Source: Akkermansia muciniphila (GTDB taxonomy: Bacteria; Verrucomicrobiota; Verrucomicrobiia; Limisphaerales; UBA9464). From it: DNA of 64,000 bases. The position numbers and the translations under genes were made by a program. The stretch lies in assembly GCA_945861565.1 (NCBI GenBank), contig CAMAUY010000017.1, positions 1 through 64,000 on the forward strand, in the 5' to 3' direction. Shown here piece by piece: positions 9,040 to 17,190 of the stretch. The notes beneath the pieces were generated by a model. The model ran no database searches. It was not told the DNA's origin and worked only from the letters and a program-made list of their open reading frames with translations. Numbering within the stretch: the stretch's first letter is position 1; every line of letters starts with the position of its first letter.

Positions 9040-9085
9040 GGGCGCCTCTCGAAGTTGTTGGTAGAGGTTGTCGCGCTGCGACAAC
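9040..9085. repeat. Partial second copy of the 22-bp TIR element
   Basis: Positions 9040-9061 match the terminal inverted repeat of the element at 6592-6754 (only one difference from its right end). They are followed by the same TAGAG spacer and the identical hairpin GTTGTCGCGCTGCGACAAC at 9067-9085. After that the sequence diverges and no opposite end is found, so this is a truncated copy or a solo end. Confidence 0.65.
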
Positions 9086-9127
9086 CCCTGGAGTTTGGCC
9101 TTTTTTGGCCCCCTCTGTCTTTCCTTC

Positions 9128-9167
9128 GTCGGAATCTTTGTCGGAAACTTTGTCGGAAACTTTGTCG
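9128..9167. repeat. 12-bp tandem repeat, about 3.3 copies
   Basis: The units are GTCGGAATCTTT, GTCGGAAACTTT and GTCGGAAACTTT, followed by GTCG. The 12-bp period keeps frame, giving KVSD units on the minus strand, but no gene around it is supported. Confidence 0.7.
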
Positions 9168-9303
9168 ATCCGGAATAGAATCACCTGCTTGCCAAAACTC
9201 GGAGGCTGAACCGCTATTGAACGCGAATCTTCGCTCATGGAACGCGCTTCCAGATGGGCCCGCATGGAGCGTGAGAAGACTCAATTCTTCCTTCGTTTTG
9301 GAA

Positions 9304-10476
9304 TCACCAGTGGCCGTAAGGATTTAGTGGTAACGGGCGATCGTCAGGCCACACGAGATAGATGGTGTTCCTGGACCGCCACCAGGCGTCGCGGAAGTGT
9401 CGACGTGCAAACGGCCGCCTCACCCTGCTCTGATTGACACCCGGATCGTTGACCAGGACGTCTCCGGCTGGATTGAAACCCACCACCACCACGAGATGTC
9501 CATCTGCGGCATCCGGAGCTGGCTTTCCCTTGAGCATGGCGTAGGAAACGGAAGCCGCGACGGGAATGTCATGTTCGATCAGCAATTCCAGCTCCTGCAG
9601 ATCGGTTAATCGACAAACCATCGCTCGCAGGCCTTTGCGTGAGCCCAGATACGCGGCATTGAACGCCCAGTTTCCCGTGCCCGGCCACTGAGGATCGAAT
9701 ACCCCCCCCGCCACCACTGGAACTTCCGCATCCACCTCGGGTCGACGTAACTCGCGCGCCCACCACCCCAACAGCATTGAGCTGGCCGCGGGGCTGCACC
9801 AACTTTGAATACCCTCTGGATAGTCCGCCTGCGATCGCGACGGTGGGGTCAGGTTGTGTCCCCATGCTTTCCGATGCGGCGCCAACGGCGGGGGCGATAC
9901 CCGGGTGTCCAGCAAACTAACCGCCAACTGTTTGAAATCCTTTATTGGATCCCCCGCCGCCCACCCGACTCTCACCTGATACCGACGTCCCGCCTCCTTC
10001 AGTACCAGGGTGTCGGTCTCCACAGTCCCCTCCCCTTCCCGTTGTCCGCCTACGCTGCTTCGCGGATACCGATTGGTATCCGAACTCCAGTTCCCCATGT
10101 GATACCATCGACCCGGCCGATCTTTTACCCAGACCCGGACCTCGACGCTGATGGCCGCCTGGGTCGAAACGTTCCAAGAGGGAACCAATTGGTTCCACTC
10201 AATCGGGGGGGTGATCACGGGCGACAGCAGCGTCCGTTGCGTCTCAAGCCCTTTCGTTTGTTTTTCTTCGCGGGTATAGTCCGAGAGGGATTCCCACCGC
10301 TGAAGCGTCACGCCTCGGTAGTCTACGCCCCCCTGGATTGGCCAACCGCTCCAAATCATCAACCCTCCGAGCCCTATTCGCGCGGCCGTCACGCCGGCAT
10401 CAAAAGGCCATCCTCCCTTTGTCCGCAACGGATTCGCGCGGGGCTCGACTGCCTTGCTGCCGTGGCTCACTACCAT
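9304..10476 (-). CDS. Peptidase C39-like family protein
   Basis: The 390-residue protein has a C-terminal half that looks like the papain-fold C39-like domain: the Cys motif QSWCSPAASSMLLGWW (about residues 224-239), the His motif ADGHLVVVVGF and the following VNDPG. These supply the expected Cys-His-Asp/Asn triad. The N-terminal half (about 40-200) is beta-rich (ISVEVRVWVKDRPGRWYHMG, RYQVRVGWAAG) and may be a binding domain. A short hydrophobic stretch near residues 29-45 could be a weak export signal. The gene starts only 10 bp after the dnaN stop, so the two are almost certainly co-transcribed. The substrate is unknown; bacteriocin-leader cleavage is not implied, since no ABC transporter is attached. 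Confidence 0.72.
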   Translation of the reverse strand: MVVSHGSKAVEPRANPLRTKGGWPFDAGVTAARIGLGGLMIWSGWPIQGGVDYRGVTLQRWESLSDYTREEKQTKGLETQRTLLSPVITPPIEWNQLVPSWNVSTQAAISVEVRVWVKDRPGRWYHMGNWSSDTNRYPRSSVGGQREGEGTVETDTLVLKEAGRRYQVRVGWAAGDPIKDFKQLAVSLLDTRVSPPPLAPHRKAWGHNLTPPSRSQADYPEGIQSWCSPAASSMLLGWWARELRRPEVDAEVPVVAGGVFDPQWPGTGNWAFNAAYLGSRKGLRAMVCRLTDLQELELLIEHDIPVAASVSYAMLKGKPAPDAADGHLVVVVGFNPAGDVLVNDPGVNQSRVRRPFARRHFRDAWWRSRNTIYLVWPDDRPLPLNPYGHW

Positions 10477-10486
10477 TGCTCGGCTT

Positions 10487-11596
10487 TCAGGTCATCCGCA
10501 TGGGCATTATTACGTACAGGAATGGCTCGTTGATTTTCAATACCCCGGGGCTTAATTCGTCGATCAGCTCGAAGTACACCTCTTCACATTCCACCGCCCT
10601 CAGGGGATCCATCAGGTAGGTGGGGTTGAAGGCGATGGCCATTTCCTTGCCTTTATAGTTAATCGCCAGAGTTTCCTGGCCTTCTCCGACTTCCGGCGTA
10701 TTGGCGGTTATGGTTAACTGATTGCGCCCAAAGGCCAGCTTGACCGAGTTCGACTTGTCGCTAGTCATGATCTCCGCTCGTTTCAGCGCGGCGAGCAATT
10801 CTTCCCGCGGCAGGGCGACCCGTTCTTGGGGATCAGCCGGGATCACCTGCCGATAGTTCGGATAGCTTCCATCGACGAGTTTTGAAGTAATCACTGTATC
10901 AAAGCCGTTCTCCGCTTTCAGCGTAAAGGCGACCTGATTTTCTGAGAAATTGAGCTCCAGGTTGCCCGTTCCTTGGAGCAGTCGGGTGAGTTCATTGATC
11001 GCTTTGGTCGGGACGATGAAATCGCCCTGAGATTCCGTGGGGATTTCCGCTTCGCCGTCGGTCAGAGCCAGCCTCCGGCCGTCAGTGGCCACCAACGTCG
11101 CCCGGTGGTCCTTAAGGCTGAAGAAGATGCCATTGAGAACGAAGCGGGACTCATCCGCCGAAACGGCGAAGGCTGTCTTCTTGAGCATCGCTCGAAGCTT
11201 CTCCTGTTGGAGAACAACCCTGCGAACTTCCTTGAATTGAGGTAGCGGCGGGTAATCTTCGGCCGGAAGCCCGTTGATTTTGTAAAAGGAAGATCCCGAC
11301 CGAATCGAGCACTGTTGCTTCTCGTCAACGGAGAGTTCGATCTCCGGGGATCCAAGCTCGCGCACGATGCCAATAAATTTCCTGGCCGGGAGTGTGATCG
11401 CTCCCGGGGTCGAGACTTGGGCGGCGACCGGGCAACTGACGGAGATGTCGAGGTCCGTGCCGGTTACGACCAGCCGCCCATCACGGGCGTTGAGCAGAAT
11501 GTTGTTGAGGATCGGCATCGTGGTGCGGGAGCCCACAACGTTTTGGACGGCCTGGAGCCCAAGCATCAGTTGATCTTTGCCAATCGAAAGCTTCAT
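10487..11596 (-). CDS. dnaN: DNA polymerase III sliding clamp, beta subunit
   Basis: DnaN is the ring clamp that tethers the replicative polymerase. It has 369 residues with the three clamp domains in order and the canonical end YVIMPMRMT. Typical segments are LQAVQNVVGSRTTMPILNN near the N-terminus, FSLKDHRATLVATDGRRLAL in the middle and IAFNPTYLMDPLRA late. dnaA, its usual upstream neighbour, is absent here; instead a TPR gene on the same strand lies 220 bp upstream. Downstream is the C39-like gene, 10 bp away. Its presence, together with mnmG at 17 kb and parS sites, points to an origin-proximal segment. Confidence 0.97.
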   Translation of the reverse strand: MKLSIGKDQLMLGLQAVQNVVGSRTTMPILNNILLNARDGRLVVTGTDLDISVSCPVAAQVSTPGAITLPARKFIGIVRELGSPEIELSVDEKQQCSIRSGSSFYKINGLPAEDYPPLPQFKEVRRVVLQQEKLRAMLKKTAFAVSADESRFVLNGIFFSLKDHRATLVATDGRRLALTDGEAEIPTESQGDFIVPTKAINELTRLLQGTGNLELNFSENQVAFTLKAENGFDTVITSKLVDGSYPNYRQVIPADPQERVALPREELLAALKRAEIMTSDKSNSVKLAFGRNQLTITANTPEVGEGQETLAINYKGKEMAIAFNPTYLMDPLRAVECEEVYFELIDELSPGVLKINEPFLYVIMPMRMT

Positions 11597-11816
11597 GCAC
11601 TAAGTATTGGTGTCTCCTTCTGAAAGAAAAGACCGTATTAAGGGTGGTGAATAATCGGAATAACTGCAGCAAGCCACGTTAGACCGGTCTGGTAGGGGAA
11701 AAGCGCTGTGAAGAACTTTGTGAAAGACCGGCGGAAATGGAGAATCCGGAGGTTGCTCACAAACAAAGGCTGATAAGCGCCCATCCGAAGCGCAGGGAAA
11801 AATTCGGGGCTAGCCA
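11597..11816. other. dnaN upstream intergenic region
   Basis: This 220-bp spacer must hold the dnaN promoter. It contains DnaA-box-like words TGTGAAGAA (11707-11715, one mismatch to the reverse consensus TGTGNATAA) and TGTGAAAGA (11719-11727, two mismatches). In sampled sequence lines the plus strand is C-rich to the left of dnaN and G-rich to the right, so a replication switch point could lie here. No AT-rich unwinding element is obvious. Confidence 0.25.
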
Positions 11817-12314
11817 TCAGAGAGTCTCGATGTAGTCGTGAAGCGGAGCAAGGTCAGAGTCAGCGAGAGCCATGGACTTGAATTCCGCTTTTGGCAGGAG
11901 CTTGCGCGCCCGGAGAAGCCACTCGCGGGCCTCGGTAAGGTTGCCGAGGTGGCAAGCGTAGCAGGCGAGGTTGAAGGGAATGATAGAGTCTTTAGGGAAG
12001 CGGTTGGCTAGGGGTAGAAGCAAATCGCGGGCTTCGCCAGTTCTCTTCAGCTCGTGGAGACTGAAACTTTGATGGATCCAGCCGCTGGGACGAGCGGGGT
12101 CGATTTGAGAGACGACTCGGGCGACGTCCAGGGCGAAGTCCCAGGCTCCTTTGGCGGCATACAGGCGCCAGCGCAGTTCCAAAACGTCAGGATGCGACTC
12201 AGCGGCCCTTGAAATGAGGCGAAGTTCTTGGGCGGCCTCCGCTGAACTGCCGAGTTCGAGCCAACCCTCCGCGGAGAGAACCCTATGGCGGTCGGGAAAA
12301 TCGAGGAGACGCAC
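11817..12314 (-). CDS. Tetratricopeptide-repeat protein
   Basis: The protein has about 166 residues from a GTG at 12314; the true start is uncertain because the frame remains open upstream to 12464, overlapping the divergent dacB gene. Repeating helical pairs are visible: DVLELRWRLYAAKGAWDFAL, GWIHQSFSLHELKRTGEARD and FNLACYACHLGNLTEAREWL have the W/L/G/A/P spacing of TPRs. The end (SDLAPLHDYIETL) matches the short verrucomicrobial TPR proteins. It probably mediates protein-protein contact; partners are unknown. It has no signal peptide from this start. Confidence 0.6.
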   Translation of the reverse strand: MRLLDFPDRHRVLSAEGWLELGSSAEAAQELRLISRAAESHPDVLELRWRLYAAKGAWDFALDVARVVSQIDPARPSGWIHQSFSLHELKRTGEARDLLLPLANRFPKDSIIPFNLACYACHLGNLTEAREWLLRARKLLPKAEFKSMALADSDLAPLHDYIETL

Positions 12315-12438
12315 GACGGGAGGAATACAGGCGGGGCGAACGTAAAGCAAAAAGGATTTGAAGGTGAGGAGGATCCGGCGGGAGAATGGCTGCCATCGGG
12401 TAGAACAAGTCCCCGGGGAGAATTCCAGGCATCTTACG

Positions 12439-13935
12439 ATGAAATCACCCAAGCAAAGAACCATTGAACTGGCAGTACTGGCGCTGTTCTGGCTGCTGGT
12501 GTTGGTAGGGAGAGCAAGCGATCAGCGAGAACTGGGAAGGAGGATCGAGGATCGTTTGAAAGAGGGCAAAGGGCGCGAGGCGAACTGGGGGATAGAGGTG
12601 CGGAAGTTGTCGAGCGGATGTGTCCTCTTCGCAACCAATGAGCACCGGCTATTCACGCCCGCTTCGAACATGAAATTGGTGGTGGTAGCCGCGGCCCTGA
12701 ATCGGTTGGGAGCCGATTTCCGAATAAAAACCAGCTTGCAGACGGGAGGGAGATTGCGCCGAGGAGGGGAGTTGGATGGAGGACTCGTCGTTGTGGGGTA
12801 CGGAGATCCGTCATTCTTGGATGGGCGAAGGGGGGAAGACGGCACGAAGATGGAGCAGCTTGTGGAGGAGGTCCGGAAGTTGGGAATCCGGAGGATCCGA
12901 AGAGGGTTGGGGGCGGATGAGAGCTATTTCCGTGGATCCAACTACGGGAAGGGGGTGGCTTGGGAGGATCTCCAAACCCGCTACGGAGCCGCCGCCGGCG
13001 TTCTGAACATCAATGATAACTACGTGGAATTGCAGATCCGAGGAGGCGAACGGCAAGGAGAGAGGGCGGTCGTGGAGGACGGAATCGAGCTAAGCTTGTT
13101 CGACATCGAGAACCGAGTTCGAACGGTTGATTCGAAGGAAAAAGCGTCAGTAACGGCAGAAAGAAGGCCAGGTGAGAAATTATTAACGTTAAAGGGAACA
13201 ATTCCGGAAAGAGGCGAAGCAATGGTCTGGGTATCCGTTCCGGACGCGACGCAGTATTTCTTGGAATCGCTGCGGCGGGCGTTGATTCGGAAGGGAGTTA
13301 GAGTTGATAGGGAGAAGGGGCAAAGAAAAAAGGATACGATGAAGAGCTCGAACAGGCGCGAGCTGGTAGTGCACTATTCGGAATCGCTGGGAGAGTTGAT
13401 CAAGGAGGTCCAAAAAAATTCCAACAATCTTCATGCTCAATTGCTTCTGCTCGTGATGGGCGCGGAGGCTGATCAGAATCCGAATGAGTTAGAAAAGGGG
13501 TGGCCGCGAGCGGAAACGACGGAGGAATCGGGCATCCGGGTGGTGAACGAATTCCTGGCCAAAGCAGGGGTAGTAACCAACGAGGTACGGATAACGGAGG
13601 GAGCCGGGCTGTCGAGGGAAAACTACCTAAGTCCAGCGGCAATCGTACAGTTGCTCCGATACATGGACCAACACAGCGGGGCGGAGGCTTGGCGGGAGGC
13701 CTTACCGGTGGCGGGTGAAGAGGGCACTTTGAAGAACCGAATGAGAGAAGGTCTCGCGGTGCGAAACATACGGGCTAAGACGGGAACCCTGAGGAACATT
13801 AGCGCGTGTTCGGGATACGGAACGAACGCGGCGGGAGAGCGAGTGGCCTTCTCGATCCTGGTAAATGGCTACCCGGGAACTTCCAGAGAGGCCAATTTGG
13901 AGATCGACCGGATCGTGGAAGAAATAATTCATTAA
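12439..13935 (+). CDS. dacB: D-alanyl-D-alanine carboxypeptidase/endopeptidase (PBP4 type)
   Basis: This is a penicillin-binding protein that trims or cleaves peptidoglycan in the periplasm (MEROPS S13). The ATG at 12439 is preferred over an earlier frame because it starts a signal peptide (IELAVLALFWLLVLVG). With 498 residues it has the family motifs: SxxK as SNMK at 76-79, the SxN motif as SNN within QKNSNNLHAQ, and KTG in RAKTGTLRN near the C-terminus. The large insert domain typical of PBP4 lies between SxxK and SxN. The gene is divergent from the TPR gene and convergent with argH. The plus strand through this gene is markedly G-rich. Confidence 0.9.
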   Translation: MKSPKQRTIELAVLALFWLLVLVGRASDQRELGRRIEDRLKEGKGREANWGIEVRKLSSGCVLFATNEHRLFTPASNMKLVVVAAALNRLGADFRIKTSLQTGGRLRRGGELDGGLVVVGYGDPSFLDGRRGEDGTKMEQLVEEVRKLGIRRIRRGLGADESYFRGSNYGKGVAWEDLQTRYGAAAGVLNINDNYVELQIRGGERQGERAVVEDGIELSLFDIENRVRTVDSKEKASVTAERRPGEKLLTLKGTIPERGEAMVWVSVPDATQYFLESLRRALIRKGVRVDREKGQRKKDTMKSSNRRELVVHYSESLGELIKEVQKNSNNLHAQLLLLVMGAEADQNPNELEKGWPRAETTEESGIRVVNEFLAKAGVVTNEVRITEGAGLSRENYLSPAAIVQLLRYMDQHSGAEAWREALPVAGEEGTLKNRMREGLAVRNIRAKTGTLRNISACSGYGTNAAGERVAFSILVNGYPGTSREANLEIDRIVEEIIH

Positions 13936-14000
13936 GGCCGAAGGGGTCGGTCAATAGTATTGTAGTATTTTCACGTTGGAAACCAAGGGTCGAGGTGTGC

Positions 14001-15416
14001 TCAGGGCAGGACTCGATCCCAATAGCGAAGTCGGGCGAGCACTCCCCGGGTTCCAGGAGAACCGGTAGCGGTGCGACGAAGCATCGCCCGATCAAGGTCG
14101 AAAACCTGGTGAACATCCTTGGCAAAGAAGGAGGAAATGGACTGGAACTCTAGCAGGCTGACACGATTGAGGGGTTGACGATTTTTCTCAGCCAGAGCGA
14201 CAACGGCGCCGACGGCGTGATGGGCTTTGCGGAAGGGCATTCCTTTCCGAACGAGGTAGTCGGCAAGATCGGTGGCTAAGAGCAGGGGGTCTGAAGCAGC
14301 CGCTCGGCAGCGAGCGTCTAGCACGGTCGAGTGATCCAAAAGAGCGGACATAAGGCGCAGACAGGAGCGGACGGTGTCCGCGGAATCAAACAACCGTTCC
14401 TTATCCTCTTGCAGGTCACGATTATAGGTCATAGGGAGCCCCTTAAGGAGAGTCAGGAGAGAAACAAGATTACCGATGACGCGGCCCGATTTACCACGGG
14501 TTAATTCAGCGATGTCGGGATTCTTTTTTTGCGGCATGAGCGATGATCCGGTGGTATAGGAATCAGCGATTGAGATAAATGAAAACTCGGTCGAAGCCCA
14601 GAGTATAACATCCTCGGAGAGTCGGCTAAGGTGAACGGCAATCAGAGCCGCCGCGGCCGCGAATTCAACGACAAAATCCCGGTCACTGACGGCGTCCATT
14701 GAATTCTGTGTCAGGCGAGGCCGTCCACGGGAATCAACAAAACCGAGCAATCGGGCTATCTCTTCGCGATCGAGAGGTAGAGTCGATCCGGCGATGGCAC
14801 CACTGCCGAGCGGACAAATATTGACGCGACCGAGGCAGTCGGCCATCCGTTCGCGATCGCGCTGAAGCATTTCGACATAGGCTAATAGATGATGAGCAAA
14901 AAAGACGGGCTGGGCGCGTTGAAGATGGGTATAACCCGGGATGATAACCGTGGGGTGGCGCGAGGCGAGGGAGACGAGACTCCGTTGGAGTTGTTTAATT
15001 TCGATGACGAGGGCGGAAATCTCATCGCGCAACCAGAGTCTGACGTCGAGAGCGACCTGGTCATTGCGGGAACGGCCAGTATGAAGCTTAGCACCCGCCG
15101 GGACCCGCCGGGTAAGCTCCGCCTCGATGTTCATATGGACGTCTTCGAGTTCGGACTTCCATTGGAACCGGCCGGCGGCAATTTCGCGAGCAATGAGTTC
15201 AAGGCCGCGAAGGATGGCAGAGCATTCCCTCCGAGACAGGATTCCAATTTTGGCCAGCATGCGAGCCTGGGCGCAGGAGCCGAGGATATCGTGCCGCCAC
15301 AGGCGCCAGTCGAAAGAGATGGATTCGGAAAATGCGGCGACCTCCGCCGCAGGGCCGGAGGCAAAGCGTCCGGAACGAGAGACGGGGGAGGGCGAGGGAC
15401 TGGATTTCCTAGTCAT
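14001..15416 (-). CDS. argH: Argininosuccinate lyase
   Basis: ArgH splits argininosuccinate to arginine and fumarate, the last step of arginine synthesis. It has 471 residues. The fumarase-superfamily signature is present as GSSLMPQKKNPD, with its catalytic serine in the GSS loop. Earlier family motifs are HTGRSRNDQVALDVRLWLRD and PGYTHLQRAQPV. No other arg genes are in the window. Its C-terminal end is about 65 bp from the dacB stop in convergent orientation. The fold class also includes adenylosuccinate lyase and fumarase, but the HTGRSRND motif is specific to ArgH. Confidence 0.95.
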   Translation of the reverse strand: MTRKSSPSPSPVSRSGRFASGPAAEVAAFSESISFDWRLWRHDILGSCAQARMLAKIGILSRRECSAILRGLELIAREIAAGRFQWKSELEDVHMNIEAELTRRVPAGAKLHTGRSRNDQVALDVRLWLRDEISALVIEIKQLQRSLVSLASRHPTVIIPGYTHLQRAQPVFFAHHLLAYVEMLQRDRERMADCLGRVNICPLGSGAIAGSTLPLDREEIARLLGFVDSRGRPRLTQNSMDAVSDRDFVVEFAAAAALIAVHLSRLSEDVILWASTEFSFISIADSYTTGSSLMPQKKNPDIAELTRGKSGRVIGNLVSLLTLLKGLPMTYNRDLQEDKERLFDSADTVRSCLRLMSALLDHSTVLDARCRAAASDPLLLATDLADYLVRKGMPFRKAHHAVGAVVALAEKNRQPLNRVSLLEFQSISSFFAKDVHQVFDLDRAMLRRTATGSPGTRGVLARLRYWDRVLP

Positions 15417-15497
15417 GTATGGACGAAAGTAATGTCAGGAATTGGGAAGACGGGCAATGGCATTGCGAGGGCCGGGCACGCCGTGTAGAGTCAAACG

Positions 15498-15758
15498 ATG
15501 ACGCAGATCGAAAATGAACTATATCGGAAACTATGTGAGTTGGAGGCAGCTGTGGGCGGCATGAACCGGGAGGGAACCAAGCCGGATCTAGTGAGGATGT
15601 TCGACGAACTCGAAGCGCTAAGTAAGACATTGCCAGACGGGACCTCACCGGATCTGCGGCACTATTTAATGAAGAAGAGCTACCAGAAGGCACGACACTT
15701 TCTGGAGGGCAAGCCGCCGGAGAACGACCGGATCCGGGACGGTGTAGGACGTTGCTGA
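15498..15758 (+). CDS. Small conserved-looking hypothetical protein
   Basis: The 86-residue protein is acidic at the N-terminus and predicted helical (ENELYRKLCELEAAVGGM, LEALSKTLPDGTSPDLRHYL). It has no signal peptide, membrane helix or cysteine pair motif. The gene is divergent from argH, starting 81 bp from the argH start, and is convergent with the aldo/keto reductase. The regular pattern of charged and hydrophobic residues suggests a real protein, but I do not recognise the family. Confidence 0.5.
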   Translation: MTQIENELYRKLCELEAAVGGMNREGTKPDLVRMFDELEALSKTLPDGTSPDLRHYLMKKSYQKARHFLEGKPPENDRIRDGVGRC

Positions 15759-15871
15759 GAAGGTGGAGGGAAGGGAGCAGCAGCAGCCAACGGATCAGGA
15801 ATGCCCGGGGAGCATGGAGGCGGGGAGACGAGCTGCGGCTAGGATAACGCCAAAGAGGGGAGAGGGGAGGA

Positions 15872-17011
15872 TTAAGGATCGTGAGTGCAAGCCAGATCGC
15901 GAACCGGATCGATAAGCCAGCGACGCCCGGCTGCTTCGAGATCAGGGGTGAGCGACCACTTGTCGGGCTCTGGACTGGAAGTGTGGAGACGGTTGGCACC
16001 TTTAAGATTCATGCACCCTCGGTTGTCACCGACGCGAGAGATCAAGGAAAGTTCCGGCGGGGTCAGTTGTTTTGCAGAAAGCGAGGCAAGATCGTCAACC
16101 TTGGATTCGATTGGCCGAGTTCCAGCACCTATTTCCTGGATCAGAGTGGGAACGACGCATTGGACAGGAGCGTGTTGGAGGTTCCAGGAACAGGCGAGTT
16201 GCAGCAACGAGAGATTGTGAAGCTCTGCGATCGGGCGGAGAGGATCGAGTTTCTTGCAAGCGTCTTCGACCCAACCGAGCGGTCGAAACGATCGATGATC
16301 TGACGGACCGAAGACATGGCCAGGATGGACGTCCCCGTGGAAAAGGCCACCGTAGTCGACAACGCGGGTTATCAACTGAACATTGTGATGGCGGGCGGCG
16401 GGAAGGATCAAAGATGCGGGCCAGGATTCGAAAGGATTAAGAATGACCATGGCCCAATCGATCAGGGCGCCGAAGCGTTCGAAAGCGAGGAGCAAATCGA
16501 GCGTAAAACCGTTGGCGGGACCCGGGGCTATTCCCAAGCGATCGGTGAGTTTAGCTTGGCGCAGAGCGTCCATTCCGAGCCAGACCGCATCGTTGGAGTA
16601 GCCTAGATAGTCGGGATTATGGAGGAGAAGGAGATCAAATCGATCGGTCTGGCATCGCTCGAGCGAGCGTTCGGTGGCCATACGCAGGTAGGCGGGGAAA
16701 TCTTGGGGAGACCGGAGCTCAGGGTTGGAGAACCGAGGAAACCCCTTCGCACCGTCCCGTTTAGCGGAGTAGAAATCGTGACCGATGGAACCGACGAGGC
16801 AATAAGAGTTCCGGGGGAAGCCAGCGAGGGCAATCCCGAGGAGGGTATCGGCCTCCCCTCGTCCGTAAACATCAGCGGTTAGGAATGTGCGGATCCCCCG
16901 ATGGTAGGCATGTTGAACCAAGGCAATCCAACGATCCTCGTTGAGGGCGAGGCCGAAGTGCATGAAGCGGCCCCCATTCCAGGCTCCGAATGCGGTCTGT
17001 GAGAGATCCAT
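15872..17011 (-). CDS. Aldo/keto reductase family protein
   Basis: The start chosen is the ATG at 17011 (MDLSQTAFGAWNGG), because the 20 codons before it read as a low-complexity leader. The protein of about 379 residues is a TIM-barrel aldo/keto reductase: RGIRTFLTADVYGRGEAD carries the catalytic Asp/Tyr of the tetrad, DRFDLLLLHNPDY carries the histidine, and LGIAPGPANG and CVVPTL follow at later strands. The family reduces aldehydes or sugar derivatives with NAD(P)H. The C-terminal 80 residues are less typical and poor in recognised motifs. The substrate is unknown. It is divergent from mnmG across a short AT-rich region. Confidence 0.78.
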   Translation of the reverse strand: MDLSQTAFGAWNGGRFMHFGLALNEDRWIALVQHAYHRGIRTFLTADVYGRGEADTLLGIALAGFPRNSYCLVGSIGHDFYSAKRDGAKGFPRFSNPELRSPQDFPAYLRMATERSLERCQTDRFDLLLLHNPDYLGYSNDAVWLGMDALRQAKLTDRLGIAPGPANGFTLDLLLAFERFGALIDWAMVILNPFESWPASLILPAARHHNVQLITRVVDYGGLFHGDVHPGHVFGPSDHRSFRPLGWVEDACKKLDPLRPIAELHNLSLLQLACSWNLQHAPVQCVVPTLIQEIGAGTRPIESKVDDLASLSAKQLTPPELSLISRVGDNRGCMNLKGANRLHTSSPEPDKWSLTPDLEAAGRRWLIDPVRDLACTHDP

Positions 17012-17071
17012 GGGGGGAGTATGGGGAATAGGGAGGAGAAAGCAGGCAGAAAAATGGGGGAATGGATTCAA

Positions 17072-17190
17072 AGTCTCGCTTGGATCCGGAGAAGAGGAGC
17101 AGGGTAGAGGTCGCCACAGTACCGGGAGCGGAGCGAATGAGAGTTAATTAAGTCTACTAATTATAAGATTAGACATGTGGATATATAACT
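17072..17190. other. AT-rich mnmG leader with a DnaA-box-like word
   Basis: The last 50 bp before mnmG are strongly AT-rich in an otherwise GC-rich neighbourhood (TTAATTAAG, TAATTATAAG, GTGGATATATAAC). TGTGGATAT at 17176-17184 differs from the reverse DnaA box TGTGGATAA by one base. It should hold the mnmG promoter and could be an unwinding region. No ribosome binding site is obvious. Confidence 0.3.

Larger units (their letters stand above)
8963..9303. other. Intergenic region between purA and the C39-like gene with two repeats
   Basis: The spacer contains a truncated copy of the inverted-repeat element (9040-9085) and a 12-bp tandem repeat (9128-9167). A minus-strand frame across it would give a KVSD-repeat peptide, but it has no family resemblance and runs into the dispersed repeat, so I do not call it a gene. 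Confidence 0.45.

Noticed and set aside
8987-9265. Small gene encoding KVSD repeats
   Set aside because: The frame runs through a 12-bp tandem repeat and the dispersed 22-bp repeat; no ribosome site or homology.
15409-15999. Minus-strand frame over the small hypothetical gene
   Set aside because: Pro/Ser/Arg-rich composition typical of a reverse-frame artefact.
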